NCBI GenBank assembly: GCA_001600455.1
Contig: BCKC01000002.1
Location: forward strand, 930,001 to 994,000
From: Endocalyx cinctus
Lineage: Eukaryota; Ascomycota; Sordariomycetes; Amphisphaeriales; Apiosporaceae
Reading direction: 5' to 3'
DNA: 64,000 nucleotides
Position numbers and translations under genes: made by a program. The notes under the pieces are model-generated. The model did no database searches. It was not told the origin of the DNA and saw only the letters and a list, made by a program, of their open reading frames with translations. Below, in pieces: positions 36,722 through 48,081 of the stretch; positions within the stretch are counted from its first letter, which is position 1; every line of letters starts with the position of its first letter.

Positions 36722-38150
36722 TCATAAGGCTGCCTTAGAATCCTTTCCGAGGACGGATTGGATAAACTCGCCAATGTACTGGTTCGTCTCGGCCGGCATC
36801 TGCACCATCGCCCAGTGGGAGCAACCCTTCAGCAGTTCCTTCTTCAGCAGGCCGGGCTCGAAGTACTTCTCCTGACCGTCGGCGAGGCTCGGCGGGAGCG
36901 CCTTGTCGGCCTCGGCCATGACCAGCATGGACGGGATCTTGAACTTGAAGTTGGGGTTGACCAGCTGGAGGTCGTCCTTGGCGTTGAGCTCCCTCATCCG
37001 GTACCAGTTGCAAGGTCCCCGCAGGCCCTTCCTCGCGTACTCCTCGGCGTAGTGGTCGATCATCTCCGGCTTCACGAGCGGCGAAGGGCCGATCTTCTCG
37101 AGGTTCTCCTCGATCAGCCCTTCCTGCGTGCTGAACATGGCGCGCCCTTCGGGCGTCAGCCCGCCGTACATGCCGTTCAGGAAGCCCCGGATCCGCTCCG
37201 TCGACTTGTCGATCGCCCTCTCGGCGTCGCCGCTCGCCAGGTTGAGCTGGTACCGGAAGTTGGGCAGGTGTTCCACCACCTGCTCCAGCGTCAAGACGAC
37301 CGGCATTGGGTCCAGGTACGGCACGCAGATGCTGAAGACGGCTCGGACCAGCTCCGGACGCCACTGCGTCATTCGCCTAATTTCGGAAGAAAAAGAAAAG
37401 AAAACAAAGTTAGGATTTTTATTTTCTCGACAACATATGATAGGGGGGCCCCTTTATTGTTGAAGAGATCTAGTCGCATCTAATTATTTTACTGAAAGGG
37501 AAACTCACCACTACATCAGATAAGAATTAGTATTTATCACTTATAAACAACGAAGGTAAGAAGACAGGGAGACACGTCTTTGACGATGAATTGCCCCGGC
37601 AAGAATAAATAACGAAAAGGGAGAAAAGAATTGAGATGTCTAGAAAATGAGTATTGGATGAATCTTTATTTACTTACGACGAACATACCACCCCAATCAT
37701 GTCCTCCGAGGATGATGGGCTGATCAGTAACCTCCTTTATGATATGTGCGATATGGTCCGACATGTTCTTCATCGTGTAATGCTCAAGGGACTCGGGAGC
37801 GGACGTCTGTCCGTAGCCCAGCATATCTGGGACTATGACCTGCAAGTTCATAGACAGCAAGTAAGGCACCTGAAAGCGCCATCCCATACCGAGATCCGGC
37901 CTATTTAATTCATGATAAAAAAAAGTGAGCTTCCCCCTTTTCATAACCTTATTATTCTCTACAATGATATCTTTTGTCCGTTCGGACCACCAAGCATAGG
38001 TGAGTTTGCGTACCAGCCATGACAAAGTACGACGGTGTCGACCGGTTTGCCTTCCGGCTTCGCCAGCATATAGTGATAAGTCAAGTCCCCGATAGTCGTG
38101 AACTTGTGTTCGACTCGTGGGTCGTTAGGAACTAACGCGTCCACACTCAT
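36722..38150 (-). CDS. Epoxide-hydrolase-like alpha/beta hydrolase with a 2-nt microexon
   Basis: Exons 38014-38150, 37678-37900, 37509-37510 (two bases) and 36722-37376 encode 338 residues. Members open epoxides to diols through an Asp ester. Visible: oxyanion motif H44-G-W-P47, nucleophile loop GGHDWGGMFV with Asp114, catalytic His308 in GCSHWAMVQM, and a helical cap rich in NMYGGLTPEGRAMF-type sequence. The frame between exon 2 and the last exon cannot be joined by one intron; the bases TG at 37509-37510, bounded by GTAG and GTGAGT, complete the Trp121 codon and give FVWRMTQWRPELV, the family pattern. Cytosolic, no signal peptide. Role may be in xenobiotic or secondary metabolism; dehalogenase is an alternative reading of the fold. 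Confidence 0.88.
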
Positions 38151-38936
38151 AATGAATAGGCGCTACTGAGGTAGTAGTGAGTGGGGTTGTGGTGGTAGGG
38201 AAGAAAAACGTATAAAGAGAAGATGATAATAATTATAATAGTAATAACAGGAAAACGATAGCTGGTAAAAAATATGAAAGGAGTGAGGATCCCTTTTATA
38301 TATTTTTAATGATGACTAAACATACTCGTCAAATGTAGGGTTGCACTCGAGAAAGGAACGCAGATATATGCCTAATAGTTGGTACGAACAACCGATTTTT
38401 GTTACATTTGGCAGGCCGAGGTACGTATGATGATAACTCCACTAAACACTAACCTTCAAGTTCGATATTTGCGGGGCTTTTGGGCCCTCCCAAGCATTCG
38501 AACTTCTAAGCTGGTCGTGACCTGGTCGTGATAGCCTATCGTCTGCCGTGTTCGAGAATTGCCATGCGGCTAGTTATCACGTAGTTCAATAACTCAAGAG
38601 CCTAAGGGTCATGTCTTGCATAAACTACGGTAATGAACTTAAACTCGTCTCCCGACGCAGATCTTCTGTACGTCCGTACTTATATATGCTATGATAAGTG
38701 GTCGAACACTAGAAAGACATGCTCAAGATTATCCGGAGCTGATTGACTAAATCTATTATTGAAGTATACATTATCATAACCAAGTCGCCGAGCTCATTTT
38801 TTCGATATTCATACACATACAGAAGGCGTGACCATGCCGAGCTACACGCCCCTTGATTTAAAACCCCGAAACGCCGATCCTAGCCTCCCACCTTAACTCT
38901 CCGGCTATCAAGTACAAAGAACATGAACGAAGCCCA
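38151..38936. other. Spacer, no gene seen
   Basis: Promoter of the hydrolase gene and 3' flank of the pinin gene; no ORF of note. Confidence 0.55.
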
Positions 38937-40003
38937 TCAGTAGAGTACAGTATCCTCGGCTTCCTCAATCATAACATCGTCAACCCTATCTGACTCTCTT
39001 TCCTGAGCCCCAACCTTATTATTAGTAGTATGTAAAGAAATTTGATTAGTAGAAGTAGTAGTGGCAGTAGGAGTGGTAAGAGTGCTAGTATCAGTTTTCG
39101 AGGAGATATTAGGAGGATGCTCAACGTGAGGTCTACCCACTGTGCCTTTATCGTCTGCTTCTTTCGATGTAGAGGGACCATCTGCGATACCCAGAGCTTT
39201 CAATCTCTGTTCCTTGCGCTGTTGGAAGTCTCGAGTCTCCTTTTCAACCCTTTCTTCGGCGTCGCGAATCTGATTTTTGATGGTCTCCTCTTGTTCCGTC
39301 GAGAGATGCCAAGGGAGATAATACTACGATGATGGTTAATAAGAGTTGCGAGTAGAAGTATAAAGGTTTCTGAGCCCCGGATGATTCAAGCACTTACGAT
39401 CTTAGGTGTACTTCTAGTCTGTAGAAACCGGGCCGTTGCCAGCATATTCGAATGTCTGGTTTTCATCTAGGTACCTTGTCAGGAAGATAATTCGAAAAAG
39501 AGGGCGAGGGATAAGGGGATGATATATATATATATATATGTCTGCGAGAGAGAGAGACATACGGCTTTTTCGTCAAACTTTATTTGCTCCCGTTTCCTGA
39601 TTAATCTGAGCTTGGCAAGTCTATCTTCTCGTTGCTTGTCATCTTCGGCTCGTTGCTGATGTACTCTTGCCTGCTGTCGTTTTTCAATCTCCTGTCGTCT
39701 CTTCTGCTGCGAGCTACTAGTGGTTTGACTTAGGGTGTTCAGCAAGCCGCCAAATAACCGCCTCCCTCGCTGTTTCTCCTCTTTCGAGGCATTCTCTCGA
39801 CGATCCTCGTTCGACTCCTTTTTAGGTGTGGGTGGTTTCGCATTATCATTCGATGGTTCTTTGTTACTACTGGCTACTTGGTCGTCTAGTTTCGTCCTCT
39901 TCGGTGAGGTTGGCGTATTTTCTTCATGCGGTAAGGGTGGAGGAGACTGAGCTTTGCGCTTTTGTCCCTGGCTATTCTCATCTTGCGACTCGACATCAGC
40001 CAT
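38937..40003 (-). CDS. Pinin/SDK/memA domain protein
   Basis: Exons 39563-40003, 39398-39466 and 38937-39323 encode 298 residues. The pinin/SDK/memA family is nuclear and linked to exon-junction and splicing complexes. The domain begins at RGRRLFGGLLNTLSQ and runs through RQEIEKRQQARVHQQ, KLRLIRKREQIKFDEKA, RHSNMLATARFLQTRS and YYLPWHLSTEQEE to a charged coiled coil (DAEERVEKETRDFQQRKEQR). The front is Lys/Ser/Pro-rich with a likely nuclear signal (GQKRKAQSPPP, SPKRTK); the tail is Thr-rich and low-complexity. I chose the ATG at 40003 (AAG ATG GCT context, strong for fungi); in-frame ATGs at 40012 and 40066 are possible. Intron 1 (39467-39562) carries TA and GA microsatellites directly after the donor. 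Confidence 0.85.
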
Positions 40004-41066
40004 CTTGACCATGGACTTGGGTTCTTGGTCGTGATCGTGATTATTTGAACTGCACACACGGTTCATATTAGTACGCCGTGCACGATTGATCGAAATGTAG
40101 AAGTTCAATATGCTCCCCACCTTTCGTTAGTTGTTCATATGTAGTTCAATTACATTAAAACACTTGTAGCTATAAACCTTATCGCTAAAATGAGGGGGGA
40201 GATCAGGGGTTTTAATAAAAATGATTTAAGATCTGAAACCAGATTAAGCATGTTGAGTAAACACGAAGAAATGATTCTTGTGATTGTAAGTCATTGTGTT
40301 GCTCTCCTCCCTTCAGTACATACTTAGCTATCGCAAATATTTTGTGTAGAAGCGCGTGTAAGGCTGACAGCTCTCGCGTCTTCAGATGGTAATTACACTA
40401 GGTTACTTCCTTTTACACGTATACTTACCTATACAGCTAGGTAGATTAGGTAGTGAGTATAGTGTACTTGAAGTACGGAATACTAAGTACCTACTACGTA
40501 GGCCTGGTAAGATACAGTAGTACTAATTTAATTTTCAGGTGGGGGTATGCTTGCTATAGGTACTATAAACTACTACACTTACCTATTTTCCAAGGTTACT
40601 GGTACACTAGTATTAGGCTACTAGGTCCCCTAGTATGGGGAAATAGTCTGTGCCCTCTTTAACATAGAATGTCTATCAAGTACTTAAATATGTTAAGTTA
40701 GTAGCATTAAAGCTGAAGGGAATACTACTGTGTAAGTAGGTATTTGAAAATCCCTCTCTTATCAAATCCTCTATATAGAAATACATATATATTTAAAATT
40801 GATCTGGTCGTAGCTTTCTTTGAACTCTCTTTTAAATCTAGATACTACAGTATACGTAGGCAGGTAGAGTCTTCTTCTTAGGACCCATGCCTATGGATAC
40901 ATGTTCTTTTCATAGAATGCTTAGTGCGTGTTATGGAGGTCTCAGACGTACGCCAAGACCCATCAAACCCCCTACATCTTACGCAATTGGCGACTCACTG
41001 ACATTTTTGATTCAAGCCGCTTGATTATCAACCCGGTTTCTACCTGCAAGCTTCTCTCAAAGATAG
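40004..41066. other. Spacer rich in TAGGTA/TACCTA words
   Basis: Between two minus-strand genes. Around 40430-40510 there is a dense patch of TAGGTA, GTACCTA and TACGTAGG words like those near 2680, 21800 and 61780. No gene seen. Confidence 0.55.
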
Positions 41067-42147
41067 TCAAGCCAAATAATTGCAGAGAATGGCTCCTAGT
41101 GCTGTAGTTATCGCCGACAGCACCGCCAGAGTTTGTAAAGCCCCCACTGCGTATTTCTTAGCAATCCTCGCTTCCTGCCCTGGCCAACCCGCAGCTGTAT
41201 TTACGTGAGGGAAGGGCTCGTCTGGCACAGGCCGGCCTAAAAACTCGCAAAGGGGTTGCCATCCATCTTCAACCTTCCACTCCAGGAGACGGTCCTTAGG
41301 TACAAGGCCACGGATCATATTATAATGTTCTACGATATGACATGTTAACAAGTATCCGCGGACATACGTGTAAGTTACGGACTAATAATTAAAACTTGTT
41401 GTTCTGCCCCAAGTACCCACTCAACTTACCTCGATATACCCATTTCCCATTTCCGGCAATTCCGGTCATTATGCTTCCGTCGAGGGCGCGGAACAGTCCC
41501 GGCCACACGAAAACCGCGAAACATTGCCACGACCAGAAGCAACCCCGGCTGAGGCGCGACAAGACGTAAAAGAACGCGTTATTGTGGGAACGGCCGATAC
41601 TGTTGACGATGCTCCGGTGCCACTCGTTTACGTCCTCCCGGTAGTTGAGGATGACCTTGGCGTCCGGATACGCGGCGATAATGTCGGCCGCGAACACAGA
41701 TGCCGGTACGTCCGCGACCGCGACCGCGTGGCCGAGTATGGCGTCAAATTCGGCTGGAGTAATGGTGCATTCTCCGTCTAAAGGACCCAACCACCTAGTT
41801 TGCTCATTTTATTGAAGAATAGTTAGTGAGTTTGGCCGATACTAGATTCGCTCGCACTTCAACAAGATATCTGTAATTGCACCGTAACCCACAAGTTCTT
41901 ACTTCTTGCGGCACAACCTAACCCATTGTCGGCAGTAGTTAGGCTCTTCAAAGATCATGTCCCATCCGTGATAGGCAGGATCATATCCTAGCTTAATTAG
42001 AGCATGCTGAAGGGATTCGGTCCCGGTACGAGGCATCCCCACACATAGGACCTCCATGGGCCTGACTCGTCTCCGTGGCGGAGGTTCCGGTATGGCGTAA
42101 ACATAGTCTTCCAAGAACTTGCAGAACCAACCATTTGGGTTCACCAT
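41067..42147 (-). CDS. Sulfotransferase-like P-loop protein with C-terminal membrane helix
   Basis: Exons 41903-42147, 41430-41794 and 41067-41329 encode 290 residues. The family (fungal sulfotransferase-like, Sulfotransfer_4 type) has a P-loop that in true sulfotransferases holds the 5'-phosphosulfate of PAPS: here VLCVGMPRTGTESLQHAL (residues ~33-50). Further blocks are LGYDPAYHGWDM, DVPASVFAADIIAAYPDAKV, ILNYREDVNEWHRS (3'-phosphate-type segment) and LLEWKVEDGWQPLCEFLGRP near the end, followed by a hydrophobic helix (LQTLAVLSAITTALGAILCN) and only three more residues. The tail helix suggests tail anchoring. Whether it transfers sulfate is unproven for this fungal group. Confidence 0.86.
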
Positions 42148-42713
42148 TTTTTTATTTTTTTTTTTGAAGATGTTGCAGAACAGAAATCAGGGTTAACCTG
42201 AGGTTGAATTAAAGCTACGTCAGTCGGATTCAGAGACGAAGATTAGCTCGCGTTTTATTCAACTACGTAACGATCAAATTGAATGGTTGCGGTCCCATCA
42301 ATTAACAGTGCTATTTAGCCGCGAACTGCTTACATATAGCTGATCGGAACAGTCCCATCAAGGGTCGCCAGAAAATTAGGTAGTATTCCTGGCGACGTCT
42401 TTATAATCATGATCAAACAAGATGCAAGTATTTTTTTTTTCAACTTGTATCGTTACCTTTTTAATCACTGCGATTATTCATTCATATTATGACATTTTCC
42501 CATCATATAGGAATTGGAGGTGAGCTTGCCTCTGACACAAGGGTCTGACTGAGCCTTCAGCTAAGTCAAAGTCAAATTCGTATAGTAGAAGGGGTTTTCA
42601 AAGTATTCCATCCGCTGCATCCGACTTAATAGAATCATTTACAAAGCTGAAGCAATGACTGAGACATTTTTTGATAAATATAAAATTGAGGGATATGTCA
42701 AATATCGAGCCGT
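42148..42713. other. Spacer, no gene seen
   Basis: T-runs at 42148-42164 and 42430-42440; no ORF of note. Confidence 0.5.
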
Positions 42714-44689
42714 TTATACAGAGGTATCTTTTTTCACGGTCATCTTCCCACCTGCAAGTCGATCGGCCTCTTGCAATGGCAACACAATATCGCGGTAAAC
42801 GGCTTGACGGAAAGTATCGTCATCGAAAGAAAAACGATCAGCTCTGAGGTCACATTTGATACAGTGCACGATTACTTCTCTGAACTCGAAGGAGCTGATC
42901 CATTCGATTCGTTGCAGTATCTCTTGAATCCGAGCCAATCCTTTGGTGGTGGTGAAATCAAATATGTCTTCAAGTGGGATGTCGCTCAAGTCGAAGCCTA
43001 CGTCGTCCCAAAACTTGTGTACTGGCTTCCACAACATTATCTCCATCAGAAAGATACCCAGGTAGTAAAGCGCTGATATACCTGCTTCTTCGCTCGGGGA
43101 GTCGCGGTTTGAGGTTGACGAAGACTCCAAGTCGCAAATTGACTTCTTCGTTAAATGTATCCTATCGAATTCGACATTCCCGTGACGTGAGATTAAGAAT
43201 ACGTCCTTTGTAGTGAGCTCCGTCGGCATCCACCGTGTGTTATACATAAACAAAACACTAGAAGCGGCCGTAGAGGAAATATGGTACTTTCGAGCGAGCG
43301 AGGGTCGATGTCTTTGGGAGAAAGCGTCAATTAATTGGATCGTAGCACACTCGTCGATATCGCCTGAGCATCTGGAGGGGAACACTTCGAACCTCTGCAT
43401 CGTCTGTGTTGTGTCGTCAAGAAGATAGCCGTATGCAGATTGATATTGAACATTTGGCTGCTTGTCACTTAATGTCCGGCAGATATCTTTCACTTGCACA
43501 AGCTTCTGAGTCTCCATGGCAAGCGGCGAAGTACGTCCAGCAGGGTCAGAAATATTTTGATGGGATCCATCTAAAGCTGAACTGGCCATAGATGCACCTC
43601 TATCTAGTGATGAAGGATTCCGCACTGCCGTCAAAATCGTATTGTCGCTTAAAAACCTTACACGGCTGAGCCTAGACTTCTTTACCTCAGCACTGGTAGC
43701 CGTGGAAAGCGCAGGTGTTTCATACGCTTTTATAGGGATTTCTGCCAATCTGAGAACGAGCTCATCCCAGATCCAGCTGCTGCGGCCTTTCCCCTTAGAA
43801 TCTCGTAGGTTATTGGCGAATACAAGATGGAAGTCTAGCCTTTTAATTAATGTTTCCTCGTTCTACGCCCGTGTTGTAACTCTTGGAGACGGGATTCCGA
43901 AACTTATGCCGTGCGATGGAGCGCAGGTACAAGACAGGCTGGATTTTAAGGCATTGTATATACTTCTCGAAACCGCTCGGAGTAAGTTGAACAGCTTCTC
44001 TTGTGAACGAACTATTCGATACGGCTCATTTCGTAGGTTGCCAGTCATCATCAAATCAAGTTTGCGATTAATATCAGACAACTTTTTCAAAGATTCCTCA
44101 TGGGTGGAAAACTGCATGGCGATCTTGATCATGTCCCGTTTTCCAATAGGTCCGTCATCGACTCGGATCTGCTCTGCAATGTTAGAATCAGATCAAATAT
44201 ATTCTGCCGACCGACTCAGCCACGCGTGAATTGAGATATCACCGTCTTTCTACTAATTGCTACGGCCCAAAGCTTCCGGGTTTTTGGCAGGGATCGACTG
44301 ACCTCGCAATCCGGTCCAAGACCTAACTTCGACCTTATATCTTCAACTGCTTCTTTCATAGAATTCACCAGCGCTTTGAAATCTTTCAGCGTGTGATCAA
44401 GCCTTTTCTCGACAAGAGTCTTAGTATCGGGATCCTGCCATAACGGCCCAAAAGGTTCCGCAAGCAGAGGCTTCAAGTCTTTGGGATCTACGATACCCCC
44501 TAATAAGGTTTCGCAGGTGTTTCTGAGGATGGTCTGCTCGGTACTGAGCGCCATGGATAGAGAATGCATCACCTTCGCGCGACGCCGTAATATCTGTATC
44601 GTCTTGATTCCGCGCTCGTAGTGCTCGAAGGCCGAGATAAGAAGGGGGATGGAGCCGAGGACAACGCCAATAATTTCAAACCCTGACAT
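42714..44689 (-). pseudogene. DUF7580-type protein gene interrupted by an in-frame TAG
   Basis: Exons 44303-44689 and 42714-44171 (intron 44172-44302) make one frame of 615 codons with a single internal TAG at 43863-43865 and the normal stop at 42714. The start MSGFEIIGVVLGSIPLLISA and the blocks LRSSLSCTC-like (LKSSLSCTCAPSHGISF), RLDFHLVFANN, ALYYLGIFLMEIMLWKP and FRQAVYRDIVLPLQEADRL match, from memory, the fungal DUF7580 family: a helical N-terminus akin to HeLo-type modules of incompatibility proteins, and a degenerate kinase-like C-terminus. Homology-like sequence continues on both sides of the TAG, so the gene is either recently inactivated, edited or read through. It faces a C2H2 gene across a 749-bp shared promoter. 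The acceptor uses the second AG of GCAGAG to keep frame. Confidence 0.78.
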
Positions 44690-45438
44690 GATGAAGACTT
44701 TTGACTCGCACGCCTTGCGCAGCCAGTGAAACTGAATTGAGCTTGAAGCTTACAGAAAGACCCAAATCTCCACTCAAGCTAAATGTACGAAGTAACCACG
44801 TCGGTGTTTAAAGCATTTTATTAAATACCTGACTGGGTATTATGACCTTGAAGAGAAAGGCCAAAATGGAAAAATAGAAGGTGGATAAAATCTACAGTGG
44901 ACAACTCCAATTTCGAACGCTATATATCATCACAAATCGATGATAAGATATAAGTTGAGAGGAAGAAGGGCTCTGCAGCTGAAAGTGAATTACTTATATA
45001 CTGATGTATCAGGCTGTAAGTGAGGAGGCGGGGTCGTTCAACATAATCTCTCAAAAAATGCTGAATGCTTATGTTACAATAATATATATTGAATCATCTA
45101 TACTTGCCTGCCTGCTTTCTTCGGACCTTTCTCTCTTCCTTTTTAAAATCCTTAATCTAAATATCGAGATAAAAAATTCCTCCCCTTTAATATATTGTAG
45201 AGACTCTATTACAATAAACCGAGCAGGTTGTCTCAGTTAATTCCTCCATTTGTCAGAATAGGAATGATCCGCGCCATGTATGATAGCACAGGGTCACTGA
45301 GATAGCATTACTGATTTAGTCTGCATCGAAGAATGCTCTTATTCCAAACCGACAGACCGGAATACTCCCCTTTAGACCACCTACCTAAGAGTATTATGTT
45401 CTTCCGCATAAGACAGTTTATCTGCCTCAGATATAGAA
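44690..45438. promoter_or_regulatory. Shared divergent promoter of the DUF7580 and C2H2 genes
   Basis: 749 bp between two start codons on opposite strands. AT-rich, without a readable ORF of note. Co-regulation of the pair is an inference from the head-to-head order only. Confidence 0.45.
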
Positions 45439-47568
45439 ATGGCCTCCAACACAGCAGCGAAATCAATTGCGAACAGTGTCGCACATGTTCTTGCCGCATT
45501 TGACGCAATTGACACGGTTGGGGATCGAATAGGCCCCGTCGAATCTAAAGCCACCTTGCAAGCTTTGAACGACCAGCTGTCGAGGTTCAAAATGTGGGCT
45601 GGCAACATGGGAGCCCACCGATCTGGATCGAGTTCTCTAGATTATCGTCTCCGAGATTCTTCCTACCTCCGCATACAGGTAATGAGACTTCTTGATGATT
45701 TAAGCACATCGTTGAATCAAGGTTTGAAACCACATCGTCCAAAAGCAGAAGACAATAATAGCTGATGAAACATAGCTCATTCAATTTTCTCCGGAGAAAC
45801 ACTGCCGTGGGACCAAGACTTAGGGGAAGCAGGCGACCTAGACGAAGAGCTGAAGGGCCTCCTAATGGATGAAAAAGATTTTGAGTTCAGCTCGGAATTA
45901 GATCAGTTGACGGATGATATTGCCAATAACATTGGTAATTTGCTACGACTCTCAATGTCTCTTCGAAACCCAGCGCCCCACGACCGCTTCATGTCGACTG
46001 AATACGCAAAGGTGGGCTACTTCGAAGCCAACGATAAATCCCATGTGGAAGCCAAGTTTCCAAGGACGAGTTCTACTATGGTGATAAGGCTAGGCCAAGC
46101 GTTGTCCCAAAGGCGACAGTGCTTCAGATACCGAGCATCACATCACGAAAAACTAGCGCACGGACTGATCGATTCCGGGCGGTCTGGGACTGATGCACTG
46201 AGCACAGTTGCGTCGTCCATTCCTTTGGCCATGAAAGACTCTGGAGATGAACCAGCATTTCGAGAACTCGACGAAGATGAACGATCCGATACGGGTTTCT
46301 CTCAAACCTCATTCGCTACCACTGCCGCAGAATCTGAGCGCCTGAGGATACCGTCTTTACCGAAGAAGTCAATCGACGGCCCCTTTGAATGCCCATTATG
46401 TTTTTATGTTGATCTCGGTGAGCAGTAACAATCAGTGGAAGTAAGTGTGCTATGCTAAAATCACCTCCCAAACTTTCACTTGAATGCTAATATAGGTAGA
46501 AAACATGTCCTCCGTGATCTGCGTCCGTATTTGTGTCTCGAAGAAGAGTGCCCCACGGCAAATAAGGAATACGGCCGCCGGCACGACTGGATAAGCCACA
46601 TGATCCGGAGCCATTGGAAGAGCTGGATATGCCCATATCAGTGTGGATCAGATTCTTATGGTACGGAAACGAAGTTTCGTCAACACATCATCGGGGCCCA
46701 CGGGCTCGTAACAGAAATGGAGCTAGACGCAATGGTCGCGAGATACGGTCGCAGCCGATCGATATCTCCGTCTTCACCTATCGAGTGTTCTCTTTGCCAA
46801 GATAGCTTGGAATCGGCCCAACAATACCAGCGGCACGTGGGTCGCCATCAGGTTGATCTAGCCCTTTTCGCCCTCCCTAAAATCGAAGACGATGACAACG
46901 AAGAGGGGTCCGATGAATTGAATGATGAAAGCCGAGACGATGAAGAAGTATCGGATGAACAGAGTCATACGGACCGGGAAGATATTCCCAGAGACACCGA
47001 CAGCTATAATCAATCCGAGTCGGAGGGTCAAGAGAGAGATATATTTACGCGGGAGGATGTAGAAAACGCAACCACAGAACCAATGCCCACCGACACCATC
47101 TTCGAAAGAGAGAAAGAAAATACGCGTGCTTGGAATGATGCGGACATTGATTTAGGAACATTATTTAGCAAAGACCTAGAAGCAGTTCCGAAATCCTGGA
47201 GAAGTTACGCCTCTAAAGCCGTATTACCAGCTGAATTGATGGAAGATCCTGATGAAGCCGATGACGAAGGGCTGAGTTTCACCGTAAGAAAAAAAAAGAA
47301 AAAGGCGATAGCTAGTGTTGGTGAAGCTGGCGATGAAGGTTCTAGGTCTGAGAATATGGATCGAGAGTCTTTTATCTTCACAAACCGATCCTACTTATCT
47401 CCCTTCCGATACCCAGATGACGATTCTAGTTTGACACACGCAACTATAGAGGACGACTTCTCTTATATTACTACCGAGGACCTAAGAAAACTTAGACTTC
47501 CCGAGCCACGGCGACCGACATCTCCTCATTGGACGGAAACAGGAGAAGAAAGTCCATTGGAGAGATGA
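45439..47568 (+). CDS. C2H2 zinc-finger protein of the fungal non-self-recognition type
   Basis: Exons 45439-45721, 45776-46417 and 46496-47568 encode 665 residues. The N-terminal ~300 residues are helical (IANSVAHVLAAFDAIDTVGD, LQALNDQLSRFKMWAGNMGA, DYRLRDSSYLRIQVMRLLDD). Three to four zinc fingers follow: FECPLCFYVDLGRKHVLRDL, PYLCLEEECPTANKEYGRRHD, WICPYQCGS...FRQHIIGAH and IECSLCQDSLESAQQYQRHVGRHQ. After VDLALFALP the tail is highly acidic (DDDNEEGSDELNDESRDDEE), with one Lys run (VRKKKKKA) at the end of a SF.V segment and a Tyr/Pro-rich terminus. Genes of this architecture are multicopy in Pezizomycotina and often sit near NLR or HET genes; function is not settled. Intron 2 ends with GCTAATATAG, joining DLG to RKHVLRD. 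Confidence 0.84.
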
Positions 47569-47857
47569 AGCTGCTTAATTCAGACGGTTAAGAAAAAAAT
47601 CCAATAATGGGGCCGGCCTAAGGCCTCTTGATCTATCTCGCTAGCGAGAAACTATTAAGGAAAATCGATGTACTAAATTACACCACTTCTCAACATATAG
47701 ATATCGTCAACTGCAAGCCTTATTGCCAGGTGTTACGAAGCTTATCGTTGCCCATTGGGCCTCGAGGACGAGGCCATTAGGGAGGGGTCACTCTGTCAGG
47801 TATCAGGTATCAGTTGCCAGCTAGCTACCAGCTATCCTGGTGTGAATGTATTATTAC

Positions 47858-47895
<38 letters not shown>

Positions 47896-48081
47896 GCCTC
47901 CCTCCCATATATGTTGTATGGAGAGGGAGAGAGCCTGGAATCAATGTATTATTGAGCCCTATCATACCATTACCTAGCTGGTATCGCGCGACCTGCCTCC
48001 ACTCCTGTCGACCCATTATTCTCACACTTACAAACTCGCAAGTATTTATCACTTCCATACACTTTATAGCGTAAGCTGCCC
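47569..48081. other. Convergent spacer with TA microsatellite
   Basis: (TA)n at about 47861-47892. No gene seen. Small ORFs here are products of the repeat. Confidence 0.55.
47861..47892. repeat. Dinucleotide microsatellite (TA)n
   Basis: About 16 perfect TA units in the 3' flank shared by the C2H2 gene and the orphan gene. Confidence 0.9.

Noticed and set aside
43642..44229. 195-codon plus-strand ORF antisense to the DUF7580-type gene
   Set aside because: Shadow frame; the minus strand carries the family motifs.
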